A stretch of DNA of 36,359 nucleotides from Microbacterium resistens NBRC 103078 (lineage in GTDB: Bacteria > Actinomycetota > Actinomycetes > Actinomycetales > Microbacteriaceae). Shown here in pieces: positions 15,903 through 23,481 of this stretch. The notes under the pieces are model-generated. The model was not told where the DNA came from, searched no databases, and saw nothing but the letters and a program-made list of their open reading frames with translations. The stretch is from positions 1 to 36,359 of the forward strand of contig NZ_BCRA01000057.1 of the NCBI RefSeq assembly GCF_001552355.1. The letters are read 5' to 3'. Made by a program: the position numbers and the translations under genes. How positions within the stretch are numbered: the stretch's first letter is position 1; every line of letters starts with the position of its first letter.

Positions 15903-16235
15903 TCAGGAGGCGTTCCCGCGCACGGCGGCGTCCCACCGACGGTGGGAGGTGCGGTGCCCGAGGAACCGCCACACGACCGGCGTGAGCGGGGGGAAGTCCA
16001 GCGCGATCCGCCGGAGCACGCGGAAGTTCTCCTCCGGGTCCGGGCGCCGTTGCGACCCCAGGTCTTCTGCCCGCAGCAGCAGCACGACGAGCTCGTCCAC
16101 CGTCGGCAGCTCCTCCATGAACTCCCACGGGTCCTCTCCCCCGTGCAGGCGCTCCTGGACGAGCACGGCGCGTTCGTCCGCGGCCTCGGCGCGGAGCACC
16201 TCGAGGCTCGCGCGTCGGGTCGGGGAGTCGGTCAC
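15903..16235 (-). CDS. Small conserved-looking protein of unknown function
   Basis: The protein has 110 residues, is soluble and charged, with no signal peptide or membrane helix. The N-terminal half is helical and acidic (ASLEVLRAEAADERAVLVQE); the middle has PTVDELVVLLLRAED; the end has ENFRVLRRIALDFPPLTPVVWRFL. I recognise no family. Its stop is 4 nt from the convergent namZ stop, and it follows the MFS gene on the same strand. Good codon-position GC bias and a sensible start (ATG 16233-16235) support a real gene. Confidence 0.65.
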   Translation of the reverse strand: MTDSPTRRASLEVLRAEAADERAVLVQERLHGGEDPWEFMEELPTVDELVVLLLRAEDLGSQRRPDPEENFRVLRRIALDFPPLTPVVWRFLGHRTSHRRWDAAVRGNAS

Positions 16236-16285
16236 CCGTCCAGCCTACGCGCCGGATCCGACACCGGACCCGTTCGGCGGACGGG

Positions 16286-16338
16286 CGTCCTCCGCGCGCC
16301 GGACGCCTCGCTCGCGGAGCCCGGACACGCGGAGGACG
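16286..16338 (-). terminator. Hairpin after the MFS porter gene
   Basis: CGTCCTCCGCG (16286-16296) pairs with CGCGGAGGACG (16328-16338), 11 bp, with a GC-rich loop that can fold further. It begins 2 nt after the MFS stop codon. Confidence 0.6.
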
Positions 16339-16339
16339 G

Positions 16340-17797
16340 TCAGTGGATGGGCGCGACCACGTCCTCGCCCATGTCCTCGAGGGATCGGCCCTTCGTCTCG
16401 CGGACGAATCTCGTCACGAAGAGCAGTGAGAGCAGCGCGAACGCCGCGTACAGGCCGTAGGCCAGCCCGAGGGAGAAGTCCTTCAGTCCCGGGAAGGAGA
16501 CCGTGATGAGCCAGTTGGAGACCCACTGCCCCGCCGCAGCCAACGACAGGGCGGCCGCGCGCATCCGGTTGGGGAACATCTCCCCCAGCAGGACCCAGAC
16601 CACTGGACCCCAGGACATGCCGAACGCGATCACGAACAGGTTCGCCGCGACGAGCGCGATCGGCCCCGCCGCGCCCTCCAGCACTGGCGCGCCGTCGTGG
16701 ACCGGTGCCGTCCCGAACACGACCGCCATCGTCGTCAGCGTGATCGTCATGCCGATGGATCCGATGATCAGCAGGGGCTTGCGGCCGATCCGGTCCACGG
16801 TGGCGATCGCGATCAGGGTCGTCAGGATGTTGATGGTGGCGCTGATCACGGTGAAGATGAACGCGTCGCCCTCGGCGAACCCGACCGCCTCCCAGAGGAT
16901 GTTCGAGTAGTAGAAGATGACGTTGATCCCGACGAACTGCTGGAACATCGACAGCAGCAGCCCCACCCAGACGATGCCGGCGACGCGTCCTGTGGGGCTC
17001 TTCAGGTCGCTCCACGAGGGCGCCACCGCCCGTTCCATCGTGTTCTGGATCCGGATGATGGTCGTCTCGATCTTCTCCGGGCCGAAGAGGGACGTGAGCA
17101 CGGTGCGCGCTTCATCGACCCGGTGCTGGGAGACGAGGTAGCGCGGGGACTCCGGGATCGTGAGGGCGAGGACCCCGTAGACGACGGCGGGAACGGCCAT
17201 CATCAGGAACATCCACTGCCATGCCCCCAGCCCGAACCAGAACGGCTCCGCCGACCCTCCCGCCGCGGACGCGATGAGGAAGTCGACGAGCAGAGAGATG
17301 AAGATGCCGGTCACGATGGCGAGCTGCTGGAGCGAGGCGAGACGCCCGCGCATCCGGGCGGGCGCGATCTCGGCGATGTAGGCCGGGGCGATGACCGAGG
17401 CCATGCCGACGCCCAGGCCGCCGACGATGCGTCCGACGACCAGCACCCACAGCTCCGGAGCGAAGCCGGTCACGAGTGCCGAGGCGAGGAACAGCACGGC
17501 GGCGATCTTCATCACGGCCAGCCGTCCGACCCGGTCCGCGACCCGACCCGCCGCCAGAGCGCCGACGGCGGCGCCCAGGAGGGCGGAGGCGACGGCGAAC
17601 CCCAGGGAGACGGGGTCAGCGTGGAACGTGCTCTCCACGGCGGCGACCGCGCCGTTGATCACCGCGCTGTCGTATCCGAAGAGGAATCCGCCGAGCGCCG
17701 CCACGACCGCGATCCTGACCACGCCCGCCGCGCGGCCAGATCCCTCCCCTTCGATCGACTCCGGCAGTCCGACACTGTCATCGCGCGCGTGCATCAT
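16340..17797 (-). CDS. MFS sugar porter (proton-coupled sugar transporter)
   Basis: The protein has 485 residues, 12 membrane helices and the sugar-porter signatures: FGYDSAVINGA near 43-53, DRVGRL and DRIGRKP after helices 2 and 8, GRIVGGLGVGMASV followed by PAYIAEIAPARMRG, PESPRYL at the end of helix 6, and FQQFVGINVIFYYSN in helix 7. It would import a hexose or pentose; the substrate is not readable. AGGAGG lies 5 nt before the ATG at 17797 (8 nt before a second ATG at 17794). The reading frame stays open upstream to 18202, but that part is made of parS and REP sequence and is not coding. Confidence 0.93.
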   Translation of the reverse strand: MMHARDDSVGLPESIEGEGSGRAAGVVRIAVVAALGGFLFGYDSAVINGAVAAVESTFHADPVSLGFAVASALLGAAVGALAAGRVADRVGRLAVMKIAAVLFLASALVTGFAPELWVLVVGRIVGGLGVGMASVIAPAYIAEIAPARMRGRLASLQQLAIVTGIFISLLVDFLIASAAGGSAEPFWFGLGAWQWMFLMMAVPAVVYGVLALTIPESPRYLVSQHRVDEARTVLTSLFGPEKIETTIIRIQNTMERAVAPSWSDLKSPTGRVAGIVWVGLLLSMFQQFVGINVIFYYSNILWEAVGFAEGDAFIFTVISATINILTTLIAIATVDRIGRKPLLIIGSIGMTITLTTMAVVFGTAPVHDGAPVLEGAAGPIALVAANLFVIAFGMSWGPVVWVLLGEMFPNRMRAAALSLAAAGQWVSNWLITVSFPGLKDFSLGLAYGLYAAFALLSLLFVTRFVRETKGRSLEDMGEDVVAPIH

Positions 17798-17944
17798 CCG
17801 CTCCTCCTCGTCGACTTCGTCATCGCCGCCCCCCGGCGAGGTGTGAGTCGATTCGACACCCGAGAGCGTCGCGGGCGCAAGAGCGTCTCGGCGCGGCGCA
17901 TCGATGCGCGGGTCGTCGATTCTCCTCGGCTCCCCCGCGCGGCC

Positions 17945-17960
17945 CGTTTCACGTGAAACA
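17945..17960. promoter_or_regulatory. parS site 1
   Basis: CGTTTCACGTGAAACA: a perfect 14-bp palindromic core, 15 of 16 to the canonical ParB-binding site. Confidence 0.92.
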
Positions 17961-17973
17961 TCCCCGCCCCGGC

Positions 17974-18005
17974 CGTTGAACGACACTTCGACTCGCTGCG
18001 CTCCC
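17974..18005. repeat. Variant repeat V1
   Basis: A 32-nt unit starting CGTTGAACGACACTTCGACT; 29 of 32 positions match the unit at 18112-18143. Both sit against the outside of the first 91-bp inverted-repeat unit and share the GCTGCGCTC core of the REP-like family. Confidence 0.7.
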
Positions 18006-18007
18006 CA

Positions 18008-18098
18008 CCGGTCGTTGAGCGAGCGGAGCGAGACGAAACGGAGCAGGGTCGGGTCAGCGCGTTTCGTCTCGTCGCTGCGCTCCTCGCTCAACGATCGG
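18008..18098. repeat. REP-like inverted-repeat unit 1 (91 bp)
   Basis: A 33-nt element (18008-18040, starting CCGGTCGTTGAGCGAGCGGA) faces an imperfect inverted 39-nt element (18060-18098, starting CGTTTCGTCTCGTCGCTGCG) across a 19-nt spacer. It would fold into a long stem in RNA or cruciform DNA. Confidence 0.85.
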
Positions 18099-18111
18099 AA
18101 CAGGTGTCGGT

Positions 18112-18143
18112 CATTGAGTGACACTTCGACTCGCTGCGCTCCC
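18112..18143. repeat. Variant repeat V2
   Basis: Second copy of the 32-nt variant repeat (starts CATTGAGTGACACTTCGACT), same orientation as V1, on the other side of unit 1. Confidence 0.7.
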
Positions 18144-18194
18144 GGAGTGCAGGTCTCCCCGAGACGAAACGTGGCAACCACTTGACTACCGCGG

Positions 18195-18210
18195 CGTTTC
18201 ACGTGAAACG
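18195..18210. promoter_or_regulatory. parS site 2
   Basis: CGTTTCACGTGAAACG: perfect 14-bp core, fully palindromic 16-mer. Confidence 0.92.
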
Positions 18211-18236
18211 TGCACAGATGGCCGCCCTCCCCTCCA

Positions 18237-18327
18237 CCGGTCGTTGAGCGAGCGAAGCGAGACGAAACGAAGCAGGGTCGGGTGAGCGCGTTTCGTCTCG
18301 TCGCTGCGCTCCTCGCTCAACGACCGG
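18237..18327. repeat. REP-like inverted-repeat unit 2 (91 bp)
   Basis: Nearly identical to the unit at 18008-18098 and of the same length: a 33-nt element (18237-18269) and an inverted 39-nt element (18289-18327) around a near-identical 19-nt spacer (starting AAGCAGGGTCGGGTGAGC). Confidence 0.85.
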
Positions 18328-18480
18328 AGGAAGGAGTGACCGGGAGCTGAGCGGAGCGATGGCCTCGTCCGACGCGCTGGCATCGGGTCTGGCGGGAGCC
18401 GACCGAAGGACGGCGGGGGACTGCGCGACGGATGAGGCCATCGCGCAGCGGCCGCACCCACACCGCGGACCGGGTCACCG

Positions 18481-18518
18481 CGTTTCGTCTCGTCGCGGCG
18501 CTCCTCGCTCAACGACCG
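18481..18518. repeat. Single 38-nt REP-like half unit
   Basis: A solitary copy of the longer (39-nt type) element, starting CGTTTCGTCTCGTCGCGGCG and ending in CTCAACGACCG, without an opposing partner. Confidence 0.75.
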
Positions 18519-18551
18519 AGAACGGGCAACACGACCTCGATCTCACCGGGA

Positions 18552-18567
18552 TGTTTCACGTGAAACG
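18552..18567. promoter_or_regulatory. parS site 3
   Basis: TGTTTCACGTGAAACG, 62 nt beyond the parB stop codon; perfect 14-bp core. Confidence 0.92.
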
Positions 18568-18628
18568 TCGTGGAGACGACCAAGGGGTGACCCTCGTCAC
18601 GAGAGCCACCCCTAGCCGAACGGATCCC

Positions 18629-19624
18629 TCAGCGAGAGCCGAAGTTCTCCTCCCCCAGCTCGCCAAGGATGCGGTTGAGGTCCTGGATCGAGGCGAACTC
18701 GATCTTCACCTGTCCCTTCCGAGCGCCCAACGCGATCTGCACACGGGTGTTGAGGCGGTCACCCAGCTTGCCGGCGACTTCATCGAGGTAGGCACGGCGG
18801 GCACCGGGCTGAGGCTTGGACCCCGCGGTGGATGCGCCCGCGGTGGCGATGTTCTTCGCCGCTTCCTCGGTCGCGCGGACGGAGAGGTCCTCATTCACCA
18901 CCTTGTCCGCGAGCCGCTGCATGGCGTCCGCGTCGTCCAGGGAGAGGATCGCACGAGCGTGGCCCGCGCTGAGCACCCCGGCGGCGACACGCTGCTGCAC
19001 CGGGACCGGCAGCTTCAACAGACGGATGGTGTTGCTGATCTGCGGCCGAGAGCGCCCGATCCGCGTGGCCAGCTCCTCCTGCGTGATCCCGAAGTCCTCC
19101 AGGAGCTGCTGATAGGCAGACGCCTCCTCGAGCGGGTTGAGCTCGGATCGGTGCAGGTTCTCCAGCAGCGCGTCCCGCAGGAGGTCCTCATCCGCCGTCT
19201 CGCGCAGGATCGCGGGAATGCTCTCCAATCCGGCTTCGCGAGCCGCACGAGTGCGTCGCTCCCCCATGATCAGCTCGTAGGCGCCCTCGGCGTTCTTCCG
19301 CACCACGACCGGCTGCAGCACACCGAACTCTCGCACGCTGTGCACGAGCTCGGCCAGGTCCTCTTCCTTGAAGTGGGTTCGCGGCTGGCGCGGATTCGGG
19401 ACGATCTCGTGCGGGTCGACGCGAATCAGCCGCGCACCCGGGACAGCCAGGAGGTCCTCCCCCGAGTCCGTCTCCGCCGACGTAGCGGTGGATTCCGCGG
19501 CCGATCCTGCCTTGTCGTCCTTGATCTTCGCGCCGGGGAAGAACACGTCAACGGGACGCTCGGTCTGCTCCGTCGTGGGGATCAATGCACCGATGCCCCG
19601 CCCCAGTCCTGTGCGCTTGGCCAT
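18629..19624 (-). CDS. parB: Chromosome partition protein ParB (CTPase)
   Basis: The protein has 331 residues. It loads onto parS as a CTP-dependent DNA clamp and organises the origin region for segregation. Domains: an N-terminal ParA-interacting peptide (MAKRTGLGRGIGALIP), a disordered Ala/Ser/Glu linker, the CTP-binding fold with PRQPRTHF, GERR (121-124) and ENLHR (155-159), a helix-turn-helix reading parS (about 179-202, TQEELATRIGRSRPQISN), and a C-terminal dimerisation domain after a basic linker. The ATG shares one base with the parA stop (TGATG), so translation is coupled. A longer open frame upstream is the wrong frame of parA. Confidence 0.97.
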   Translation of the reverse strand: MAKRTGLGRGIGALIPTTEQTERPVDVFFPGAKIKDDKAGSAAESTATSAETDSGEDLLAVPGARLIRVDPHEIVPNPRQPRTHFKEEDLAELVHSVREFGVLQPVVVRKNAEGAYELIMGERRTRAAREAGLESIPAILRETADEDLLRDALLENLHRSELNPLEEASAYQQLLEDFGITQEELATRIGRSRPQISNTIRLLKLPVPVQQRVAAGVLSAGHARAILSLDDADAMQRLADKVVNEDLSVRATEEAAKNIATAGASTAGSKPQPGARRAYLDEVAGKLGDRLNTRVQIALGARKGQVKIEFASIQDLNRILGELGEENFGSR

Positions 19625-20547
19625 CAGTTCCCCTTCTTCGTCGTGTTCGCCCGTTCGGCGATCTCCACCGCAGCCTCCTGGTAGGCGATCGCGCCCACCG
19701 ACTGCCCATCGTAGGTAATCACGGTCTGCCCGAAGCTCGGCGCTTCGGAGACACGAACGGACCGTGGGATCACCGTCTCCAGCACCTCGTCGGGGAAATG
19801 CTCCCGGACCTCTTCTGCGACCTGTTGCGCGAGCCGCGTACGTCCGTCGAACATCGTGAGCAGGATCGTCGACAACCGGAGCACCGGATTCAAGTGCTTC
19901 TGGATCATCCGGATGCTGCCGAGAAGCTGGCTGAGCCCCTCCAGGGCGTAGTACTCGCACTGGATCGGGATCATGACCTCCGTCGCGGCCGTGAACGCGT
20001 TGATCGTGAGGAGTCCGAGTGACGGCGGGCAGTCGATGATGACGATGTCCGTCGGGTTCTCGGCGAGGTAGTCGTGGAGGGCGGTGCGCAGCCGATGCTC
20101 TCGAGCCACCTGGGAGACCAGCTCGATCTCCGCGCCGGCGAGATGGATGGTGCTGGGCGCGCAGCGCAGCCGCGGCGATTCGGGGCTGTCCTGCACGACC
20201 GTCGAGAGCGGCGCGTCGTTGATGAGGACGTCGTAAATGCTCGGAAGATCAGCGGTGTGCGGCACGCCGACCGCCGTCGAGGCGTTCCCCTGGGGATCGA
20301 GGTCGATCAACAGCACGGACGCACCCAGCGCGGCCATCGCCGATGCGACATTGACCGCGGTCGTCGTCTTCCCGACGCCACCCTTCTGGTTCGACACCGT
20401 GAAGATCCGGGTCGGTCCGTCGAAGGACACGGTCACTCCCTCGAGCGCCTTGCGTCGCACCGTCAGATCCGCGAGTTCTCGGGCGAGCGGGGTATCCGAC
20501 CCGAATCCCGCCGTCGTGCTCTTCTGGGACTGTTTCACGTGAAACAT
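19624..20547 (-). CDS. parA: Chromosome partition ATPase ParA
   Basis: The protein has 307 residues and a deviant Walker A motif KGGVGKTT (55-62), Walker A' DLDPQGN (82-88) and Walker B VIIDCPPSLG. It forms the nucleoid-bound ATP gradient that moves ParB-parS complexes. The first codons (MFHVKQ) are read from a parS site, so the start codon and a ParB-binding site overlap. AAGGAG lies only 3 nt from this ATG. The in-frame GTG nine bases downstream (12-nt spacing) is a possible alternative, so the exact N-terminus is uncertain. Confidence 0.96.
   Translation of the reverse strand: MFHVKQSQKSTTAGFGSDTPLARELADLTVRRKALEGVTVSFDGPTRIFTVSNQKGGVGKTTTAVNVASAMAALGASVLLIDLDPQGNASTAVGVPHTADLPSIYDVLINDAPLSTVVQDSPESPRLRCAPSTIHLAGAEIELVSQVAREHRLRTALHDYLAENPTDIVIIDCPPSLGLLTINAFTAATEVMIPIQCEYYALEGLSQLLGSIRMIQKHLNPVLRLSTILLTMFDGRTRLAQQVAEEVREHFPDEVLETVIPRSVRVSEAPSFGQTVITYDGQSVGAIAYQEAAVEIAERANTTKKGN
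20531..20546. promoter_or_regulatory. parS site 4, overlapping the parA start codon
   Basis: TGTTTCACGTGAAACA, the exact canonical 16-mer. Two bases of the parA ATG lie within it. Confidence 0.95.
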
Positions 20548-20591
20548 CCACTCCTTCTGGCTGGGGATCGATCGGCGCGATGCGCCTCTCC

Positions 20592-20597
20592 ACTCTA
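20592..20597 (-). promoter_or_regulatory. Candidate -10 box for parA-parB
   Basis: The minus strand reads TAGAGT about 45 nt before the parA ATG. The -35 match is weak (TTCGTC at 18-nt spacing). The promoter would sit between parS sites 4 and 5, so ParB could affect it. Confidence 0.4.
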
Positions 20598-20642
20598 ATC
20601 GGCGATCCGCACACAGACGAACGAGGACCCGGACTGTGGAGA

Positions 20643-20658
20643 CGTTTCACGTGAAACA
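20643..20658. promoter_or_regulatory. parS site 5
   Basis: CGTTTCACGTGAAACA, upstream of the parA promoter; perfect 14-bp core. Confidence 0.92.
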
Positions 20659-20703
20659 CTCCGTCGGCGCGGGCCCTGGTCGACTGCAGCCCCCGCAACC
20701 CCA

Positions 20704-20719
20704 TGTTTCACGTGAAACG
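20704..20719. promoter_or_regulatory. parS site 6
   Basis: TGTTTCACGTGAAACG, 8 nt beyond the stop of the VOC gene; perfect 14-bp core. Confidence 0.92.
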
Positions 20720-20727
20720 GCGAGCCG

Positions 20728-21120
20728 TCACGCATCCGTCGCGACGATCTCCACCTTGAAGCCCGCACCGTTCTCCAGCCACCCCGCATAGTGGCTCGGC
20801 CCGCCCGCGTGGGGGTACCGATCGTGATACAGGGGCGTCCACCCGTGGGCAGGGGCACGACCCATCACTCTGTCGACCTCGTCCCCAGACCCGCCATCGA
20901 AGGCGAGGTGATTCACGCCGGCGCGGCGCCGGTCATGCCCAGGATCTTCGAGGGTCGGTGGCCGGGTGATCGTCAGGTAACACCCTTGGACCGCCCAGGT
21001 CTCCCCCTCGGGCCACTCCGACGAACGCTCGAAACCGAGGGCTCCGAGCAGCCACCGCCAGGGCGGGAGATCCGTGGCGAGGTCCCCCACCCAGATCTCC
21101 ACGTGATGCAGACCGGTCAT
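20728..21120 (-). CDS. VOC (glyoxalase/bleomycin-resistance) family protein
   Basis: The protein has 130 residues, one vicinal-oxygen-chelate domain of two beta-alpha-beta3 repeats. The opening HHVEIWVGDL carries the first metal-ligand His, VNHLAFD starts the second repeat with another His, and the C-terminal FKVEIVATD carries the Glu ligand. Such proteins use a bound metal for lyase, dioxygenase or antibiotic-binding roles; the substrate is unknown. It stands between rsmG and parA, where the core cluster usually has no gene, and is an accessory insertion. The ATG is at 21118-21120. Confidence 0.85.
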   Translation of the reverse strand: MTGLHHVEIWVGDLATDLPPWRWLLGALGFERSSEWPEGETWAVQGCYLTITRPPTLEDPGHDRRRAGVNHLAFDGGSGDEVDRVMGRAPAHGWTPLYHDRYPHAGGPSHYAGWLENGAGFKVEIVATDA

Positions 21121-21169
21121 ACGCGGGATCCCGTTCTCGCGCTCAGACGCTGCGGGGCCCGTGACCGGC

Positions 21170-21805
21170 TCAGGCCCGGACGCGCGCGCGGACCACGCGG
21201 GTCGTCTCCGCGAGGACGCCCTCGCCCAGGATCTCCACGCGCAGGTCGCTCACGCGGAACCGGTTCAGCTGCTTCTGCGCCGCATCGATCTCGTTCTGCA
21301 CGTTGAGCCCCTTCAACAGCGCGAGCTCGCCGCCGTCCTTGACCAACGGGGCGGTGAGAGGGATCAGTGTGCGCATCGCACTGACGGCCCGGGCCGTCAC
21401 CATGTCGAACGAACCGGAGCGCTTCACCTCCTCCGCCCTGCCGCGGAGGACCTCCACATTGCCGAGTTCGAGGGCGGAGACCTGCTCCGAGAGCCAGGTG
21501 ACCCGGCGTTCCATCGGCTCGATCAGCGTCCACTGCACGTCCGGGCGCGCGATCGCCAACACGACACCGGGCAGACCCGCGCCGGACCCGACATCCGCGA
21601 CCGATCCGTGGAAGAGCGGCGCGGCGATCGCGCTGTTCAGGATGTGCCGCGTCCACAGGCGAGGGAGCTCCAACGGCCCGATCAGTCCGCGCTCTTCCCC
21701 CTCGCGCGCCAGAGCCTCGGCGAACGACCGAGCCTTGGCGATCCCGTCCCCGAAGAGGGAGGCGGCCACGCCGGGTTCCGGTTCGAGGATGGTGTCGGTG
21801 CTCAT
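21170..21805 (-). CDS. rsmG: 16S rRNA (guanine-527-N7)-methyltransferase RsmG
   Basis: The protein has 211 residues, the usual length. The SAM loop is ADVGSGAGLPGVVLAI near 69-84, and IEPMERRVTWL and TARAVSAM follow at the expected spacing. It methylates G527 in the 530 loop of 16S rRNA; loss gives low-level streptomycin resistance in other bacteria. The ATG is at 21803-21805. It lies in the conserved jag-rsmG-parA order, with a parS site in the gap before it. Confidence 0.95.
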   Translation of the reverse strand: MSTDTILEPEPGVAASLFGDGIAKARSFAEALAREGEERGLIGPLELPRLWTRHILNSAIAAPLFHGSVADVGSGAGLPGVVLAIARPDVQWTLIEPMERRVTWLSEQVSALELGNVEVLRGRAEEVKRSGSFDMVTARAVSAMRTLIPLTAPLVKDGGELALLKGLNVQNEIDAAQKQLNRFRVSDLRVEILGEGVLAETTRVVRARVRA

Positions 21806-21876
21806 GTCAGGGCTTCACCTGTCCCGGGCTCTTCTTGCAGACGTACGGCGTGCAGACGTCCACGTGCGAACAAGAG

Positions 21877-21892
21877 TGTTTCACGTGAAACG
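21877..21892. promoter_or_regulatory. parS site 7
   Basis: TGTTTCACGTGAAACG, directly abutting the jag stop codon (21893-21895); perfect 14-bp core. It is the parS site closest to oriC in this window. Confidence 0.92.
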
Positions 21893-22405
21893 TCAGACGC
21901 GACGGATCACAGTGTGCCGCGAGGCACCCTCACCGTAGGACTCCGAGACGAGGCCGCGCTCGCTCACGATGTCGTGGACCAGCTTGCGCTCGTAGCTGGA
22001 CATCGACGGCAAGGACGCCTGCGTGGCGCCCTCGTCGAGCTTCGCCACCGCGGCGTCGACGAGACGCTCGAGCTGGCGGCGCCGCGCGTCGCGGGAGCCG
22101 CCGACATCGAGGATGAGTCGGGAGAACGAGCCGGTCTTGCTCTGCACCGCCAGTCGCGTCAGCTCCTGCAGCGCCTGCACCGTGTCCGGGTCCGACAGCA
22201 CGCGCAGCGAGTCGCCGTCCGCGTCCACCGAGACGTACGCTCGTCCCTGCTTCACGTCGAGCGTGAGATCGCCGTCGATGTCGGCGATGTCGAGAAGGCC
22301 CTCGATGAAGTCGGCCGCGACGTCACCCTCGTGCTCCAGATCTTCGACCTCCGGGGCGTCGTCGCCCGCGGTGGGATCCTCCACGGTCATGTCCTGCTCG
22401 GTCAT
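21893..22405 (-). CDS. jag: Jag/KhpB-like KH-R3H RNA-binding protein
   Basis: The protein has 170 residues: an acidic N-terminus, a KH-like region (DIDGDLTLDVKQGRAYVSVDADGD split near 42-65) and a C-terminal R3H domain with the YERKLVHDIV motif (Arg and His three residues apart) and SRHTVIRRV end. The Jag-N domain of firmicute KhpB is absent, as usual in actinobacteria. It binds RNA and acts with the YidC/cell-envelope genes by conserved linkage. The ATG overlaps the yidC stop (ATGA), so translation is coupled. Confidence 0.92.
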   Translation of the reverse strand: MTEQDMTVEDPTAGDDAPEVEDLEHEGDVAADFIEGLLDIADIDGDLTLDVKQGRAYVSVDADGDSLRVLSDPDTVQALQELTRLAVQSKTGSFSRLILDVGGSRDARRRQLERLVDAAVAKLDEGATQASLPSMSSYERKLVHDIVSERGLVSESYGEGASRHTVIRRV

Positions 22406-23478
22406 GACGACTCCCCCTTCTTCTTCGCACGCTTCTTGCCCATCGGCTGCTGGCGCTTGGGGGCTTCCGCCTTGGCGCGCTCCGCCTCCTCGAGCATGCG
22501 CTTCTGCTCGGCCTCGTAGACCGAGATCGGAACGACCTTCCCGGACGAGTCGATGGCCTTCCCCTTGCGGGCGAGGCGCTCCTCGCGGGCCTTCGCCGCG
22601 TCCGACCCGGGGGTCGGCATCTCACGGAGGACGAGGAACTGCTGGCCCATCGTCCACAGGTTGCTGACGAACCAGTAGATGACGACGCCGAGCGGGAAGA
22701 ACAGACCGGAGAAGATGAAGCCCAGCGGCAGCACGTAGAGCATGATCTTCTGCATCTGGTACGCCTGGCCGGTCTTGGCCTCGGGCGACAGGTTCTTCGA
22801 GATGATCTGCAGCTGCGTGAAGAACTGAGAGCCGATCATGAGGATCACGAGGACCACGAGGATGATCACCGTGAGCTCCCAGCCCGCCGGCTTGGTGTTC
22901 ACCGCATCGATGAGGCTCGTGTGCAGCGGGGCGACGCCGAACAGCGTCGCATCGTAGAACTGCTTGGTGAGCTCGGCGCCGAGGAGGCCGACGCCGCCCA
23001 GACCCGCCTCGGCGTGCTTCTTCACGTCGCTCAGCGTGTAGAACATGCCCAGCAGGAAGGGCATCTGCACGAGGAGCGGCAGACAGCTCGACACGGGGGT
23101 CGTCCCGTGCTTCTTGTACAGCGCCATGGTCTCGCGGCTCATCGCCTCGCGACTGAGCTGATCCCGCTTGCCCTTGTACTTCTCCTGGACTTTCCGCAGT
23201 TCAGGAGCGATTTCCATCATCTTTCGCTGGCTCTTGATCTGCCGAACGAACAGCGGGAACACCGCCGCGCGGATCACGATCACGAGACCGACGATCGACA
23301 GCACCCAGGTGAGACCGGACGCGGCGGGAAGCCCCACCGCGGTCAGCAGCCAGTGCCACCCCACCAGGATCGCCTCGACGAGGAACTTGAACGGCCACAT
23401 GATGATGCCGATCAGGTCGAAGCCTCCGCCGGAGCTCGGAGCCGGCGTGCTGGAGGCAAGCAGGATGTCTAGGCCCAC
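22402..23478 (-). CDS. yidC: Membrane protein insertase YidC
   Basis: The protein has 358 residues in the five-helix Gram-positive form without the large periplasmic domain. The conserved intramembrane arginine (VIVIRAAVFPLFVRQ, Arg70) sits in the hydrophilic groove. The cytoplasmic coiled region (MMEIAPELRKVQEKYKGKRDQL) and the LLVQMPFLLGMFYTL helix follow. The C-terminus is highly basic (GKKRAKKK), typical for ribosome contact. The start is GTG at 23476-23478 with AAAGGA upstream, 3 nt after yidD. Confidence 0.95.
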   Translation of the reverse strand: MGLDILLASSTPAPSSGGGFDLIGIIMWPFKFLVEAILVGWHWLLTAVGLPAASGLTWVLSIVGLVIVIRAAVFPLFVRQIKSQRKMMEIAPELRKVQEKYKGKRDQLSREAMSRETMALYKKHGTTPVSSCLPLLVQMPFLLGMFYTLSDVKKHAEAGLGGVGLLGAELTKQFYDATLFGVAPLHTSLIDAVNTKPAGWELTVIILVVLVILMIGSQFFTQLQIISKNLSPEAKTGQAYQMQKIMLYVLPLGFIFSGLFFPLGVVIYWFVSNLWTMGQQFLVLREMPTPGSDAAKAREERLARKGKAIDSSGKVVPISVYEAEQKRMLEEAERAKAEAPKRQQPMGKKRAKKKGESS

Positions 23479-23481
23479 CGT

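Larger units (their letters stand above)
17798..18628. other. 831-bp non-coding parS and palindromic-repeat island
   Basis: No gene is supported between the MFS start and the parB stop. The stretch holds three parS sites (17945, 18195, 18552), two nearly identical 91-bp inverted-repeat units, a lone half unit at 18481, and two 32-nt variant repeats. Open frames across it are translations of the repeats. It probably contains the MFS promoter, but I see no convincing box. Confidence 0.8.

Noticed and set aside
17798..18202. N-terminal extension of the MFS porter by about 135 residues
   Set aside because: The extension is translated parS and REP sequence (RSLSEERSDETKR repeats), and a strong AGGAGG site sits at the internal ATG.
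17945..18567. CRISPR-like array
   Set aside because: The repeats are palindromic units of different classes with irregular spacing and no unique equal-length spacers; no cas genes are present.
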